DNA of 64,000 nucleotides, taken from positions 347,328 to 411,327 of the forward strand of contig NZ_BAABCA010000006.1 in NCBI RefSeq assembly GCF_039538365.1, given 5' to 3'. Each line of letters begins with the position of its first letter. The first letter of the stretch is position 1. Shown piece by piece: positions 49,030 to 58,074 of the stretch. The stretch is from Postechiella marina (GTDB lineage: Bacteria; Bacteroidota; Bacteroidia; Flavobacteriales; Flavobacteriaceae). Both the position numbers and the translations under genes were made by a program. Below the pieces are notes generated by a model. That model was not told the origin of the DNA and ran no database searches. It saw only the letters and a list, made by a program, of their open reading frames with translations.

Positions 49030-50484
49030 ATGAATACTCAAAATTTTGGATATAAAAAATTATATATTGGCGGTAAACTAATTGACTCTGCCAACGGAAA
49101 AAAAGCAGATGTAATATGCCCTGCTACCGGAGAAGTAATAGCCCAAGTAGCAGAAGCAGGAAAGGCAGATGCAGAAAAAGCTTTGGAAGCTGCAGAAAAA
49201 GGATTTAAATACTGGTCTAAACTTTCGCTTGCAGAACGTACAGAATGGATGACCAAGCTACGCACTGCAGTTCTAGAAAAAGAACACGAGTTAAGAACTG
49301 CAATGGTACATGAAATGGGTAAAAACTATGAAGGCGCTTACGAAGATATTGAGGCTGTAATTAACGCCTTAGAGTGGTACCCTTCTGCCATGAAAAATTT
49401 AAGAGAAGAGCAAATTCCAGATTACGAGAACACACATACCCACAAAATGATATCTAAACCTGCAGGTGTAGCTGTAGCTTATTTAGCATGGAACTTTCCT
49501 TTACTAAATGTTGGTTTTAAATTAGGCCCTGCACTAGCTGCTGGTTGTTCTTTAATTATAAAACCTTCAGCTTTATCTCCTCTATCTACTTATATTATTG
49601 GAGAAATTCTTAACGACATTAATTTTCCTGCTGGTGTAGTTAATATTCTTTCTGGCCCAAGTTCTACAGTTGCTCATACCTTGACAACTAGTAAAATTCC
49701 AGCAGTATTAACCATGATTGGATCTACAGCAACAGGACAACGCGTTATTGCAGACAGCACAACTTCTATTAAAAAACTAGGCATGGAATTAGGTGGTAAT
49801 GCTCCTTTCATTATTTTTGAAGATGCTGACTTTGATAAAGCTCTAGAATTAGCTGTTGTTTTAAACTTCTGGAATTCTGGTCAAATATGTGTGGCTGCAA
49901 ATAGAGTTATGGTTCATAAAAACATTTACGATAAGTTTATAAAAGCTTTTGTAAAACGCACTTCAGAATTAAAATTAGGATTTGGCATAAAAGAAAACCC
50001 AGACGTATTTATGGGCCCTGTTGTTTCTAGAAAAGATAGAGACAGAATGTTTGACTTGATTGAAGATGCTGTAAGCAAGGGCGGAACATTAGAATACGGA
50101 GGAAAAATACCAAGTCATCTTCCTGAAAAAGGAAACTGGATGGAACCTACTGTAGTATCTGGAGTTACTAAAGAAATGAAACTGTTTACTCAAGAAACCT
50201 TTGGACCTGTAGCAGGCATTATGAGTTTTGATACAGATGATGAAGCTCTAGAACTTGCAAACGATACAGAATACGGACTGGCATCATATATTTTTACCAA
50301 CAACCACAAACGTATTGAACGTTTTACTGAAGAACTAGAGTTTGGAGAAATTCAAATAAACGGTGTTAAATATGCTATTTACTTGCCACATGGCGGTATT
50401 AAAAATAGTGGTATTGGACACGACTGCTCTCATTTAGCTTTAGATGACTACTTAGTTAAAAAACGTGTTTCTACAGCTTTGTAA
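49030..50484 (+). CDS. NAD(P)-dependent aldehyde dehydrogenase, probable 3,6-anhydrogalactose dehydrogenase
   Basis: This 484-residue ALDH has the catalytic Cys287 in NSGQICVAANR, general base Glu253 in MELGGNAP, the cofactor segment GSTATGQRV and an N-terminal AYLAWNFPLLN with the oxyanion-hole Asn. It resembles succinate-semialdehyde or lactaldehyde dehydrogenases, the group that includes anhydrogalactose dehydrogenases. It is cytoplasmic, located between the cycloisomerase and the RhaT-type permease. Specificity to anhydrogalactose is inferred from neighbours; L-lactaldehyde is an alternative. Confidence 0.87.
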   Translation: MNTQNFGYKKLYIGGKLIDSANGKKADVICPATGEVIAQVAEAGKADAEKALEAAEKGFKYWSKLSLAERTEWMTKLRTAVLEKEHELRTAMVHEMGKNYEGAYEDIEAVINALEWYPSAMKNLREEQIPDYENTHTHKMISKPAGVAVAYLAWNFPLLNVGFKLGPALAAGCSLIIKPSALSPLSTYIIGEILNDINFPAGVVNILSGPSSTVAHTLTTSKIPAVLTMIGSTATGQRVIADSTTSIKKLGMELGGNAPFIIFEDADFDKALELAVVLNFWNSGQICVAANRVMVHKNIYDKFIKAFVKRTSELKLGFGIKENPDVFMGPVVSRKDRDRMFDLIEDAVSKGGTLEYGGKIPSHLPEKGNWMEPTVVSGVTKEMKLFTQETFGPVAGIMSFDTDDEALELANDTEYGLASYIFTNNHKRIERFTEELEFGEIQINGVKYAIYLPHGGIKNSGIGHDCSHLALDDYLVKKRVSTAL

Positions 50485-50559
50485 TTATTTTTTTTACTTT
50501 TTAAACATGTAAGCACAAAATACATTTAAAAAAAACCAATTAACTTAACAACAAACATT

Positions 50560-51567
50560 ATGGAATTACTTCCTCTATTACTAGTTATTTTTGCTAGTAT
50601 TTTCCAAGGCTCTTTTGGCCTTGGAATGAAATTTATGGCTCCTCTTAAATGGGAAGCGTGGTGGTTAGTTCACTCTATTTTCTCCATGATTTTAATACCT
50701 ACAGCTTGGGCTTTTTTTGTTACACCAGATTTATTTAGTGTTGTTACAGGCGCCTCTACAACAGTTATATTAACAGCTATGGCTTTTGGTGCACTTTGGG
50801 GTGTTGGTGGTATTATGTTTGGAAAAAGCGTGCCATACATTGGCATTTCATTAACCTATGGTATTGTTATGGGTATTTGTTCTGCTGCAGGAGGATTAAT
50901 TCCTTTATTTACAGCAAATGAAGTTGAATATCAAAACATGGCACCTGCACTACCTTATATTCTAGGAGGTGTTTTAATTATGATAATAGGAGTTGCAATT
51001 ACCGCATACGCAGGCGTGCAAAAAGACAAATTACAAGCAAAAGATAAAAACACAACAGAAAAAATAAACCTAAAAGCAGGTTTAATTATTGCTATTTTAA
51101 GCGGATTATTATCTGCTTTTTTAGCTGTTGGTTTTGCAGAAGGCAAGGAGATTGGTGAATTAGCAAAAAATGCAGGGGCTATTCCGCGTAACGCTAGTTT
51201 ATCTATTTGGGTTGTTGTTCTTTGGGGTGGTTTTGCTGTAAACGCTATATATGCTATATTTCTTTTGTTTAAAAATAATACTTGGAACACTTTCTCTACA
51301 CCAAATTCTGGTAAAGCATATGCTTGGGCTATTGGAGCTGCAGTACTTTGGTTTGGCGCACTAGGCATATATGGTCAAGGCGCAACACTTATGGGCAAAA
51401 TTGGAGATGTAATTGCATGGCCTATCATGTTAGGACTTTCTTTAATTGTTGGTAATATATGGTCTTACATGAACAAAGAATGGGAAGGTGCTAAAAAGCC
51501 TTTTAATATTATGTTATCTGGTGTATTTGTAATTATTATTGCTGTAGTAGTTATGGGGTATTCTTAA
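50560..51567 (+). CDS. RhaT-family sugar:proton symporter
   Basis: This 335-residue inner-membrane protein has ten predicted helices and the RhaT start FASIFQGSFGLGMKFMAPLKWEAWW, plus GALWGVGGIMFGKSVPYIGISLTYGIVMG. RhaT imports L-rhamnose with protons. Here it follows the anhydrosugar dehydrogenase by 75 bp, so it may carry galactose, anhydrogalactose or another monosaccharide released in the periplasm. No rhamnose catabolic genes are present in the window. Confidence 0.88.
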   Translation: MELLPLLLVIFASIFQGSFGLGMKFMAPLKWEAWWLVHSIFSMILIPTAWAFFVTPDLFSVVTGASTTVILTAMAFGALWGVGGIMFGKSVPYIGISLTYGIVMGICSAAGGLIPLFTANEVEYQNMAPALPYILGGVLIMIIGVAITAYAGVQKDKLQAKDKNTTEKINLKAGLIIAILSGLLSAFLAVGFAEGKEIGELAKNAGAIPRNASLSIWVVVLWGGFAVNAIYAIFLLFKNNTWNTFSTPNSGKAYAWAIGAAVLWFGALGIYGQGATLMGKIGDVIAWPIMLGLSLIVGNIWSYMNKEWEGAKKPFNIMLSGVFVIIIAVVVMGYS

Positions 51568-51596
51568 TAAAAAAACTTAGTAAAAACTATAATATC

Positions 51597-51628
51597 AAAC
51601 AGCATTTATTTTTAATAGATGCTGTTTT
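51597..51628 (+). terminator. Terminator at the end of the polysaccharide locus
   Basis: AAACAGCAT (51597-51605) pairs with ATGCTGTTT (51619-51627), followed by a run of T residues. Confidence 0.85.
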
Positions 51629-51753
51629 TTTTTAGACATATTCATCTTTTAAAAAAAACACAACCATTTAAGCCCACAAAAAAACCAATAAAACTAATTG
51701 CTTTACTGGTTTAATTTAAGCTCTTTATTTGCTACTTCTTAAAACAAACTTGT

Positions 51754-52479
51754 TTATTGTTTTACAATACGCTTTGTTGCCACTCCCCTACTTGAAGATA
51801 GTTTTAAAACATATACGCCTTTAGCTAAAGCCGAAACATCTAAAGCATTTTTAACGGTATTGGCACTTAGTACTTTTTGACCTATCAAATTAACAACTTC
51901 AACAGAAGAAACAGGCTCTTTAGTTTGAAAATTTAATTTGTCGTTTGTAGGGTTAGGAAACACCGAAAATTGAAAGGCATTATGCTTTGTAGTAGATAAA
52001 GATCCCTGAGCTACAATATTAATAGGAACATTAAGCACAGTACCCCAAACAGATGTTTGGTTTGGCGCATCATTATAATTTTTGCCATTTATTTTAATTA
52101 AATGATCTCCAATTATGGCATCTTCAGGAATATTAAACACTCTTTCTGTTTCTGTGTGAGGAGAGGCATTTCCTGGAAATGGAAACACATTGCTATCTGC
52201 AGGAATAATATTACCTGGGTGGTTTGAAAGGTTTTCTTTAATAACAAAAAATGCACGTTCTATATTATTTGTACCGTGCGTTAAAGTCCAAGTAACCGTT
52301 AAAAAAGCACCTTGCTCTACAGTAATTGGAACTCCAGAAAAATCATTACCTTGAGGTCCAGCCCCAGAACCTCCCGTGCCTACACTTGGTGTTATGGTTA
52401 CTGCCGATACATTTTGAGCAAATGTCGTGTACGTTACAAATAAAGTAAACATTAAAATAATTGCGTAAATTTTCTTCAT
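51754..52479 (-). CDS. Secreted protein with T9SS type A sorting domain
   Basis: This 241-residue protein has a signal peptide (cleavage near YTTFAQ). A single beta-sandwich-like region lies at residues 25-160, with no catalytic motif I know. The C-terminal T9SS sorting domain (about 170-241) contains VFPNPTNDKLNFQ, VEVVNLIGQKV and LAKGVYVLKL. It is exported across the outer membrane by the gliding/type IX system. It stands alone just beyond the PUL on the opposite strand. Function unknown. Confidence 0.85.
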   Translation of the reverse strand: MKKIYAIILMFTLFVTYTTFAQNVSAVTITPSVGTGGSGAGPQGNDFSGVPITVEQGAFLTVTWTLTHGTNNIERAFFVIKENLSNHPGNIIPADSNVFPFPGNASPHTETERVFNIPEDAIIGDHLIKINGKNYNDAPNQTSVWGTVLNVPINIVAQGSLSTTKHNAFQFSVFPNPTNDKLNFQTKEPVSSVEVVNLIGQKVLSANTVKNALDVSALAKGVYVLKLSSSRGVATKRIVKQ

Positions 52480-52615
52480 AATTAATATAGTTTTTTAATT
52501 TATCTAAAATTAGCAAATTACCTCGCTATACTTTTCTTTAAAACTACCCTACCTTAATCATTTTTTACCTAAAACAATACCAATCAATCGTTTTACGTTT
52601 TTTTATTACAAAAAA

Positions 52616-52638
52616 ATACCACATATATTATGTGGTAT
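52616..52638 (-). terminator. Terminator for the mscS gene
   Basis: ATACCACATA (52616-52625) pairs with TATGTGGTAT (52629-52638). On the minus strand it is followed by a run of seven T residues, 64 bp after the mscS stop. Confidence 0.75.
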
Positions 52639-52701
52639 CTTTAAATTATATTTACTATAAATCGAGATTTTTTTTGAGTTTTAAACCTCAATAATTAAAT
52701 T

Positions 52702-53586
52702 TTATTTGCGCTCTGCTTCTTGAATATTTATTGGGCTATCTACTTGAAGTGTTCGTATAGGAAAAGGAATATTGAAACCTTCTTGATTATATACCTTTTT
52801 AATATTAATTATGGCATTACTTTTTGCCTTAAGCCTATCTAATCCGCTTTCACCTTCTATCCAAAAACGACACAAGTAATTTATTGAACTTGCCCCAAAC
52901 TCTGTATAATAAAACTCTACTTTTTTACCAAGTTCTTTTTGATTGTAATGTTTTGCAATAGTATCTTTAGTTACCTGCTCTACTTTTTCTAAATCAGATT
53001 CATACCCCACACCACATTCTAAAGACACTCTCATTTTTTTTGTTAATGTATAATTTTTAAATGGGTTTTCTATAATAAGCTTATTAGGTATTACTACCGT
53101 GTTATTATCTGCCTCACGAAGTACAAAATAATTTAAATTAATATCTACTACTTCTCCTGCGTAGCCATTAGTCTCTATCCAATCTCCTAATCTAAGATTC
53201 TTTCTAAAAGCTAAAACGATTCCAGAAATAGTGTTAGACAACGTGCCTTGCAATGCCAAACCAACTACTAAACCAGATATACCTGCTCCTGTTAAAAGAC
53301 CTGTAAGTGCTTTGCCTAAATTTAAAGCGCCTAAGGCTAAAAATAAACCAACTAAAACAACAATTACCGCAGTAAACCTTGCTACTAGTTTAGATATAGA
53401 CTTTTGTTTTATTCTTTTATCTGTTAGCTTTAACGTAAACCTAAAAACTAACCTAGAGATAAAATACGAAATAATTAAAACTACTAAAGCAACCGCAATA
53501 TTAGGCAGGTTGTTTATTAAGGTCTCTAACCAACCATCTAGTTTATTGGTAATTTCTTTTACTGGTTCCATATCTTGCATTCTCAT
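52702..53586 (-). CDS. mscS: Small-conductance mechanosensitive channel MscS
   Basis: This 294-residue channel is MscS size, with three membrane helices. The pore-lining TM3 is the Gly/Ala-rich ALNLGKALTGLLTGAGISGLVVGLALQGTLSN. A beta domain follows with GDWIETNGYAGEVVDINLNY and VIPNKLIIENPFKNYT. It opens on hypo-osmotic shock to release solutes. Start M1 (53586) or M3 (53580) cannot be separated. It opens the run of envelope and stress genes on the right side, but I do not see a clear GAGTTAA element upstream of it. Confidence 0.93.
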   Translation of the reverse strand: MRMQDMEPVKEITNKLDGWLETLINNLPNIAVALVVLIISYFISRLVFRFTLKLTDKRIKQKSISKLVARFTAVIVVLVGLFLALGALNLGKALTGLLTGAGISGLVVGLALQGTLSNTISGIVLAFRKNLRLGDWIETNGYAGEVVDINLNYFVLREADNNTVVIPNKLIIENPFKNYTLTKKMRVSLECGVGYESDLEKVEQVTKDTIAKHYNQKELGKKVEFYYTEFGASSINYLCRFWIEGESGLDRLKAKSNAIINIKKVYNQEGFNIPFPIRTLQVDSPINIQEAERK

Positions 53587-53737
53587 ACTTTCTTTTTTTA
53601 ACTGTTAACTTGTAATTTTACACAAAAGTAATTGAACATAAAGAGTTCTGTTTGCTCTATTAACATGTCTCTTAACGCAAAAGGTTAAAGGAGAAAATTT
53701 CAAGGCTTAAATCAAGTTTAACATACCATAAAAACAG

Positions 53738-53769
53738 AAAAGCAGCATAGCCTAAACCATACTGCTTTT
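53738..53769 (-). terminator. Terminator for the DUF1328 gene
   Basis: AAAAGCAG (53738-53745) and CTGCTTTT (53762-53769) flank a 16-nt loop and read as a hairpin followed by TTTTT on the minus strand. The rest of 53587-53837 has no gene. Confidence 0.65.
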
Positions 53770-53837
53770 GCATTTTTATTTTAAATTCCTTTTTAATTAA
53801 TAGGTTTAAAAATGCTATAATTTACAAGAAACTTATA

Positions 53838-53999
53838 TTATTTTTTAACTAGCCCTTTTAATAAAGAAGCAACAAATAGAATTAAGAATATAAAGAATAA
53901 TACTTTTGCAATAGAAGCAGCACCTCCTGCTATTCCTCCAAACCCTAATATGGCTGCGATTATTGCTATTATAATAAATGTGATTGTCCAACGTAACAT
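53838..53999 (-). CDS. DUF1328-family small membrane protein
   Basis: This 53-residue protein, MLRWTITFIIIAIIAAILGF followed by a GGIAGGAASIAKVLFFIFLILF helix, is a typical DUF1328/YtjA two-helix membrane peptide often induced by envelope or osmotic stress. The ATG at 53999 is chosen; the longer frame from 54068 adds 23 polar residues unlike the family. A GAGTTAAT element on the minus strand (54088-54095) lies 89 bp upstream. Confidence 0.82.
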   Translation of the reverse strand: MLRWTITFIIIAIIAAILGFGGIAGGAASIAKVLFFIFLILFVASLLKGLVKK

Positions 54000-54087
54000 A
54001 GTTTTTTGTTTTAAATTAATAAATTGATTTTGCTTATTACAAATATCGTCATTATGTATGGACTCCATTAGTTGATTTAAACCTTAA

Positions 54088-54095
54088 ATTAACTC
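54088..54095 (-). promoter_or_regulatory. GAGTTAAT element upstream of DUF1328
   Basis: Minus-strand GAGTTAAT preceded by TT, 89 bp from the gene start. Member of the seven-copy set in 54-63 kb (57319, 57366, 55827, 59544, 59772, 62748). Confidence 0.45.
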
Positions 54096-54136
54096 AATTA
54101 CCAATAAATCAATTAATTGAATACAAATTTACAGCA

Positions 54137-54592
54137 TTAAAGACTATTCATTTTTTGAACATCTGATGCTATTTGAGCATAATGATTTTCTAATAGTAAT
54201 TTTAAATTATCGCTAAGAATTTCTGGTTTACTAAGCACCGATTTATAATCATAAAGTAAAGACTCATCATGATATTTTGCTTTAGTTAGAGACACCTCAT
54301 CTTCATCATTATCAAACATCGTTTTTATTTTGGTGTGCAACCTGCTAAAAGCACCTGTAACGGTACCAGATGTTTCTATTCTTACATCGTTAGCTTTTAG
54401 GTAGGCTTTTAATTCAGATCTAAAAGCTTTTCTTTCTTCTAGTTTTTTGTGATAGAATAGAACAAGAGGCTCTGTTTTAGCTATTTGAGCAAGCAAATAA
54501 AACCGTTTAACAGCATTATTTAATTCCTTAAATAGCCTATTAAGCTTTTGCTGTAACTCTGTAGGGTATGGCAATCTTTGCTTTGCTTTCAT
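54137..54592 (-). CDS. DUF2383 (PA2169-like) four-helix-bundle protein
   Basis: The start MKAKQRL (54592) is preferred, because the longer frame from 54619 overlaps the upstream hemerythrin gene by 17 bp. The protein is about 151 residues, all helical, with FYHKKLEERKAFRSELKAYL and SGTVTGAFSRLHTKIKTMF, the signature of the DUF2383 ferritin-like bundle. Members are induced in stress and their biochemical role is unknown. It is co-transcribed with the hemerythrin gene. A paralogue lies at 59891-60343. Confidence 0.82.
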   Translation of the reverse strand: MKAKQRLPYPTELQQKLNRLFKELNNAVKRFYLLAQIAKTEPLVLFYHKKLEERKAFRSELKAYLKANDVRIETSGTVTGAFSRLHTKIKTMFDNDEDEVSLTKAKYHDESLLYDYKSVLSKPEILSDNLKLLLENHYAQIASDVQKMNSL

Positions 54593-54602
54593 AATTTTTT
54601 TA

Positions 54603-55037
54603 TTATCTAGATATTTCAATAAAATTGGTGTACTGCGAGGCCAAATTAGATTTTTGATTATCTGTTAACACCTTGCCTGCCAATTGAAAAATAGTATGTT
54701 CCTCATCATTTAAATGATGCTCTACTTTGTCTTTTAATTTTTTTGCGTATTTAAGCCAAGCAGAAGAATCTCGCTCTGTTACTTCTAGCTTTTCTACAAT
54801 CTCGTCTATTTCATGATGCTCAGCAATACCATGTCTTGCATGATCTTGTGTTTTATCTTTTTTGATTAATGGGTTGTAAAAATGACGCTCTTCTCCATCT
54901 TCATGTATCTTTAATTCGTGTTTTAAAGCTTCAAAAGCTTTACTTCTAGTATTGGTATCTCCACTAGTATTTACCAATACATCTAATAATTGGCGTTGTA
55001 TATCGTGGTCTTTTCTTAATGCTTCAAATATGTTCAT
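54603..55037 (-). CDS. Hemerythrin-domain protein
   Basis: This 144-residue four-helix protein has the hemerythrin HHE pattern: HDIQRQLL, HEDGEERHFYNPL, HHEIDEIVEKL and HHLNDEEHTIFQLAGK. These residues supply His and Glu/Asp ligands for a di-iron centre. Such proteins bind O2 or NO or handle iron in stress. It begins an operon with the DUF2383 gene. No GAGTTAA element was found in the 95 bp upstream. Confidence 0.9.
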   Translation of the reverse strand: MNIFEALRKDHDIQRQLLDVLVNTSGDTNTRSKAFEALKHELKIHEDGEERHFYNPLIKKDKTQDHARHGIAEHHEIDEIVEKLEVTERDSSAWLKYAKKLKDKVEHHLNDEEHTIFQLAGKVLTDNQKSNLASQYTNFIEISR

Positions 55038-55132
55038 GCTTTTTTTTTAAACGATTAAAAAGAGATTTTAATATGATACTAAAATCTTTTAAACTATTTT
55101 TATTTAATATCTATTAGGGAAAAGCATGCTAA

Positions 55133-55726
55133 TTAATCTGAATAAATTACTCTGTAATTCTCTAGTTTGCTTTTTAAATCTTTTTCGTTAGCATAGTATT
55201 TAAATGCATTGTTAAATAACCTGTTTGGTTTTTCTCCAATTATATAATGCTTAACATTTAAGTCTGGTGCATTAATGGTAATTTGATCTGAAATACGCAT
55301 TTTTTTATCACCCAAACTAGTTTCTCCTTTTTCTAGCTCTGATACCACAATTAAATTATTGTTACTGGCATATATTTTTTCTATATTAATTTCATGCTCA
55401 AAGCCATTAACTTCTGCTTCAACCATAATGGTATGTTCTTCTTTATTTCCAAATTCTTTTGGCATATCTATATCAATATAAGGAACATCTACTTCAACCT
55501 CGTCCATTACAACAACTACCTTTGGCACTTTAACCGTTCTTTTTTCTGTTCCTACATTTACGTCTGCCCAATCTACATCAAAAGATGGCAATTGCCCTTC
55601 TTCTACGCTTGCATCTATATCTAAATCTACATCTGGTAATTCTGTTTTCTTTTCTTGATCTATTTTACAGCTTGTAGCAAAAAATAATGACGATGATGCT
55701 ATAGCTAGTACAAATATTTTTTTCAT
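55133..55726 (-). CDS. Acidic lipoprotein of unknown function
   Basis: This 197-residue lipoprotein (SLFFATSC lipobox) has an acidic, Val/Asp-rich repetitive stretch (residues 30-90: LPDVDLDIDAS, VDWADVNVG, VEVDVPYIDIDMP) and a mixed C-terminal part (IITY-free, with VKHYIIGEKPNRLFN). I recognise no domain. A minus-strand GAGTTAAT element lies at 55827-55834, 101 bp upstream, placing it in the proposed stress regulon. Confidence 0.7.
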   Translation of the reverse strand: MKKIFVLAIASSSLFFATSCKIDQEKKTELPDVDLDIDASVEEGQLPSFDVDWADVNVGTEKRTVKVPKVVVVMDEVEVDVPYIDIDMPKEFGNKEEHTIMVEAEVNGFEHEINIEKIYASNNNLIVVSELEKGETSLGDKKMRISDQITINAPDLNVKHYIIGEKPNRLFNNAFKYYANEKDLKSKLENYRVIYSD

Positions 55727-55826
55727 AATAAATTGTTTAATAATTAATAAGTTATAACCGATTCTCGATTAATTATTACAAATATAAAATGAAGATATAT
55801 TTTGTTTTTGCTCAATAAAAAATGAG

Positions 55827-55834
55827 ATTAACTC
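55827..55834 (-). promoter_or_regulatory. GAGTTAAT element upstream of acidic lipoprotein
   Basis: Minus-strand GAGTTAAT. The downstream stretch TTTTTATTGAGCAA is shared at the same distance with the copy at 57366, making these two the closest pair in the set. Confidence 0.5.
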
Positions 55835-55846
55835 TTATAAGGTTAA

Positions 55847-57283
55847 CTATAGCAAAGGGCTAAAAATTTTGGCTAATCCTTGAAGTAATTTTTCTTTTAA
55901 CGACCTATCTTTATAAGTATTATACTTAAGCACTGTGGCCTTTTCCTTTTTAGACAAAAAACCTGAGGCTAGGTCTTTTGCTATTTTATTGTCGTAAATA
56001 AGCGTATTTAGCTCATAGTTATGCTCAAAACTTCTATAGTCAAAATTTCCCGACCCAATGGAAGCTATGGCTTTATCGACAATAATTAATTTACTATGAG
56101 AAAAAACATTGTCGAGAAGACAAATATTAATATTTACCTTAAGAAGGTCTTCAAAGTTAGAATACATGCAGTATTTAGCCACTCTACTATCGCTATGTTT
56201 TGGCACAAGAATAGAAACCTCTACACCTCTTAACGAAGCCATTTTTAGGGCTTCTAAAAGCATTTTATTAGGTATAAAATAAGGATTCTCTATAAATACA
56301 CTTTCTGTAGCGCTATGAATCATCATAACATATTGGTGCAAAACTGAGAGATGATCTAAATCGGGTCCTCCAGATACAATTTGCATCAAACTACCACCTT
56401 TTACCTTTTGTTCTGGCAAGTATTTAGAATTGTTAGAAAGTAATGTACCTCCACTAGCAAAATAAAAATCTTTTATAAAAACTCTGTGTAAATGATCTAC
56501 TACGCTACCCTTTAAATACAAATGCATATCATCCCAAATACCAAATGGAGATTCGCTTTTATCTATATATTCATCTGCAACATTTACACCACCTGTAAAG
56601 GCTACAACACCATCTATTACAACTAGTTTTCTGTGATTTCTATAATTAACCGTAGACAAAATGGTATTTAATTTTATTGGCAATACTGCATAAACTTTGG
56701 CCCCTCTACTTATTAATTGTCTAACCTTTTTTGTTTTCCAATTATAACTTCCAAAAGCATCATACAATATTCTCACTTCTACACCATCTTCAAGTTTACT
56801 TAATAAAATATCACATAAATCACTAAGTACTTTACCTTGTTTTAAAATGTAATATTCTAAATGAATAAAAGATTTTGCTTTCTTAATTTCAGAAAACAAC
56901 TTTTCGAAAGTTTCTTCACCACTTTTTAATACAGATACCTCATTACAATCTACAGCAGGAAACCCAGAACTCTTTTTTAAAAGCTTTCCTATTTTAGAGT
57001 ATTTATGTGCTTCGAACTTATGTTTAAAATCGTCTATAGTATCGCTATTATGGTTTAAATCGTATAGTTTTCGTTTGGCTATATAATTAAGACTAAAAAA
57101 CTTAAAGCGTTTTCTATTTATACCAAATAAAACATAAAACAAAACACCTAAAAACGGAAGAAATAGCACTACAAACAGCCATGCAATAGATCGGGCAGGC
57201 CTATCACCATATAATAAAACACTAATTACAGCCCAAATTGAAGCCGAAAGATATAGAATAACGAAAATTATTAATGTTGTCAT
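55847..57283 (-). CDS. cls: Cardiolipin synthase (phospholipase D family)
   Basis: This 478-residue enzyme (ATG at 57283, just before the first helix) has two N-terminal membrane helices (IIFVILYLSASIWAVISVLL and SIAWLFVVLFLPFLGVLFYVLFG) followed by two HKD motifs: HRKLVVIDGVVAFTGG and HSKLIIVDKAIASIGSGNFD. It joins two phosphatidylglycerol molecules into cardiolipin at the inner membrane. Length and layout match ClsA. A minus-strand GAGTTAAT is 36 bp upstream. Confidence 0.93.
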   Translation of the reverse strand: MTTLIIFVILYLSASIWAVISVLLYGDRPARSIAWLFVVLFLPFLGVLFYVLFGINRKRFKFFSLNYIAKRKLYDLNHNSDTIDDFKHKFEAHKYSKIGKLLKKSSGFPAVDCNEVSVLKSGEETFEKLFSEIKKAKSFIHLEYYILKQGKVLSDLCDILLSKLEDGVEVRILYDAFGSYNWKTKKVRQLISRGAKVYAVLPIKLNTILSTVNYRNHRKLVVIDGVVAFTGGVNVADEYIDKSESPFGIWDDMHLYLKGSVVDHLHRVFIKDFYFASGGTLLSNNSKYLPEQKVKGGSLMQIVSGGPDLDHLSVLHQYVMMIHSATESVFIENPYFIPNKMLLEALKMASLRGVEVSILVPKHSDSRVAKYCMYSNFEDLLKVNINICLLDNVFSHSKLIIVDKAIASIGSGNFDYRSFEHNYELNTLIYDNKIAKDLASGFLSKKEKATVLKYNTYKDRSLKEKLLQGLAKIFSPLL

Positions 57284-57318
57284 AATCAATGTAATATTAA
57301 CACTAACACACAAAAACT

Positions 57319-57326
57319 ATTAACTC
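57319..57326 (-). promoter_or_regulatory. GAGTTAAT element upstream of cls
   Basis: Minus-strand GAGTTAAT, 36 bp from the cls start. Back-to-back with the plus-strand copy at 57366 in the same 225-bp divergent region. Confidence 0.45.
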
Positions 57327-57365
57327 ATTCTAATTAAAAACTAACTTAATCACCTATTATGCTTT

Positions 57366-57373
57366 GAGTTAAC
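57366..57373 (+). promoter_or_regulatory. GAGTTAAC element upstream of secreted protein gene
   Basis: Plus-strand TTGAGTTAACAT, 136 bp from the start at 57509. The downstream TTTTTATTGAGCAA matches the copy at 55827. Confidence 0.5.
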
Positions 57374-57508
57374 ATCAATTTTTATTGAGCAACTATAAAG
57401 CAGAAAATCCCAATACCTTCGCAACAGTTAAAACAAATAAGTGTCTAATTAATTACACTTACAAACAGTATTAACTTAATATAAATGTATAATTTAAAAA
57501 ATAAGACA

Positions 57509-58048
57509 ATGAAAAATTTTATGACTATAGCCTTGTTATTAGTAATGGTAAACACTTACGCACAACAAGTAGACTCTATAAAAACTACAAAAGTAGAAAC
57601 GGTTACCGATACTGTTAACGGAGAAATTACATCGAAAAAAATTAAAACAATAACATTAAAAGAACAAGCTGTTAAAACAGACCCTGCAGATAAAGGAAAA
57701 CTTAATGCAGATCGTATTTTCCCGCCAACAAAGGTAAAAAAAACAGTTATGGTAGATTATGATGCAGATCCTTTTTACGACGAAAAAACAACTTTAAAAT
57801 ATTTTGAGCTGAATAACGATAACTACGTATTTAGAAAATCGAATGATGGGTTTATTATGAATGTATTAAACAAAGACGAAGAGGTTTTAAAAGCTAATGC
57901 AAGACAAACAAAATCTGGCCCTTATTACGTTGTAAACTCGAACGAATTTGATGGTATAGGATTTTTTAATAAAGAGAAAAAGTTTGTTTTAGAATTTTAC
58001 AACCAAAAGACAGACAAATTAGAAACTATTGAGTTTGCTGAAAAATAA
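57509..58048 (+). CDS. Secreted protein of unknown function
   Basis: The start MKNFMTIALLL (57509) is preferred over 57485, because it gives a clean signal peptide cut near NTYAQQ. The 179-residue product has a Lys/Thr-rich region, then a beta-rich region (VMVDYDADPFYDEKT, LKYFELNNDNYVFRKSND). No known domain. It is divergent from cls, with GAGTTAAC upstream, and is followed by a strong hairpin. Confidence 0.7.
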   Translation: MKNFMTIALLLVMVNTYAQQVDSIKTTKVETVTDTVNGEITSKKIKTITLKEQAVKTDPADKGKLNADRIFPPTKVKKTVMVDYDADPFYDEKTTLKYFELNNDNYVFRKSNDGFIMNVLNKDEEVLKANARQTKSGPYYVVNSNEFDGIGFFNKEKKFVLEFYNQKTDKLETIEFAEK

Positions 58049-58074
58049 TTTTTAACAACACCATATAATACACA

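Noticed and set aside
50955..51368. 137-codon minus-strand open frame
   Set aside because: Antisense to the RhaT-type permease; its Ala/Pro-rich sequence is a by-product of the permease codons.
19368..51567. Agar or porphyran utilisation locus
   Set aside because: No GH117, GH50, GH86 or GH118-like gene is seen; GH127 fits D-anhydrogalactose better. Not excluded without GH16 subfamily assignment.
50560..51567. Rhamnose catabolism
   Set aside because: The permease is RhaT-like, but no rhamnose isomerase, kinase or aldolase gene, or rhamnosidase, is present.
57509..58048. Start at 57485
   Set aside because: The eight extra residues are polar and would mask the signal peptide that begins at MKNFMT.
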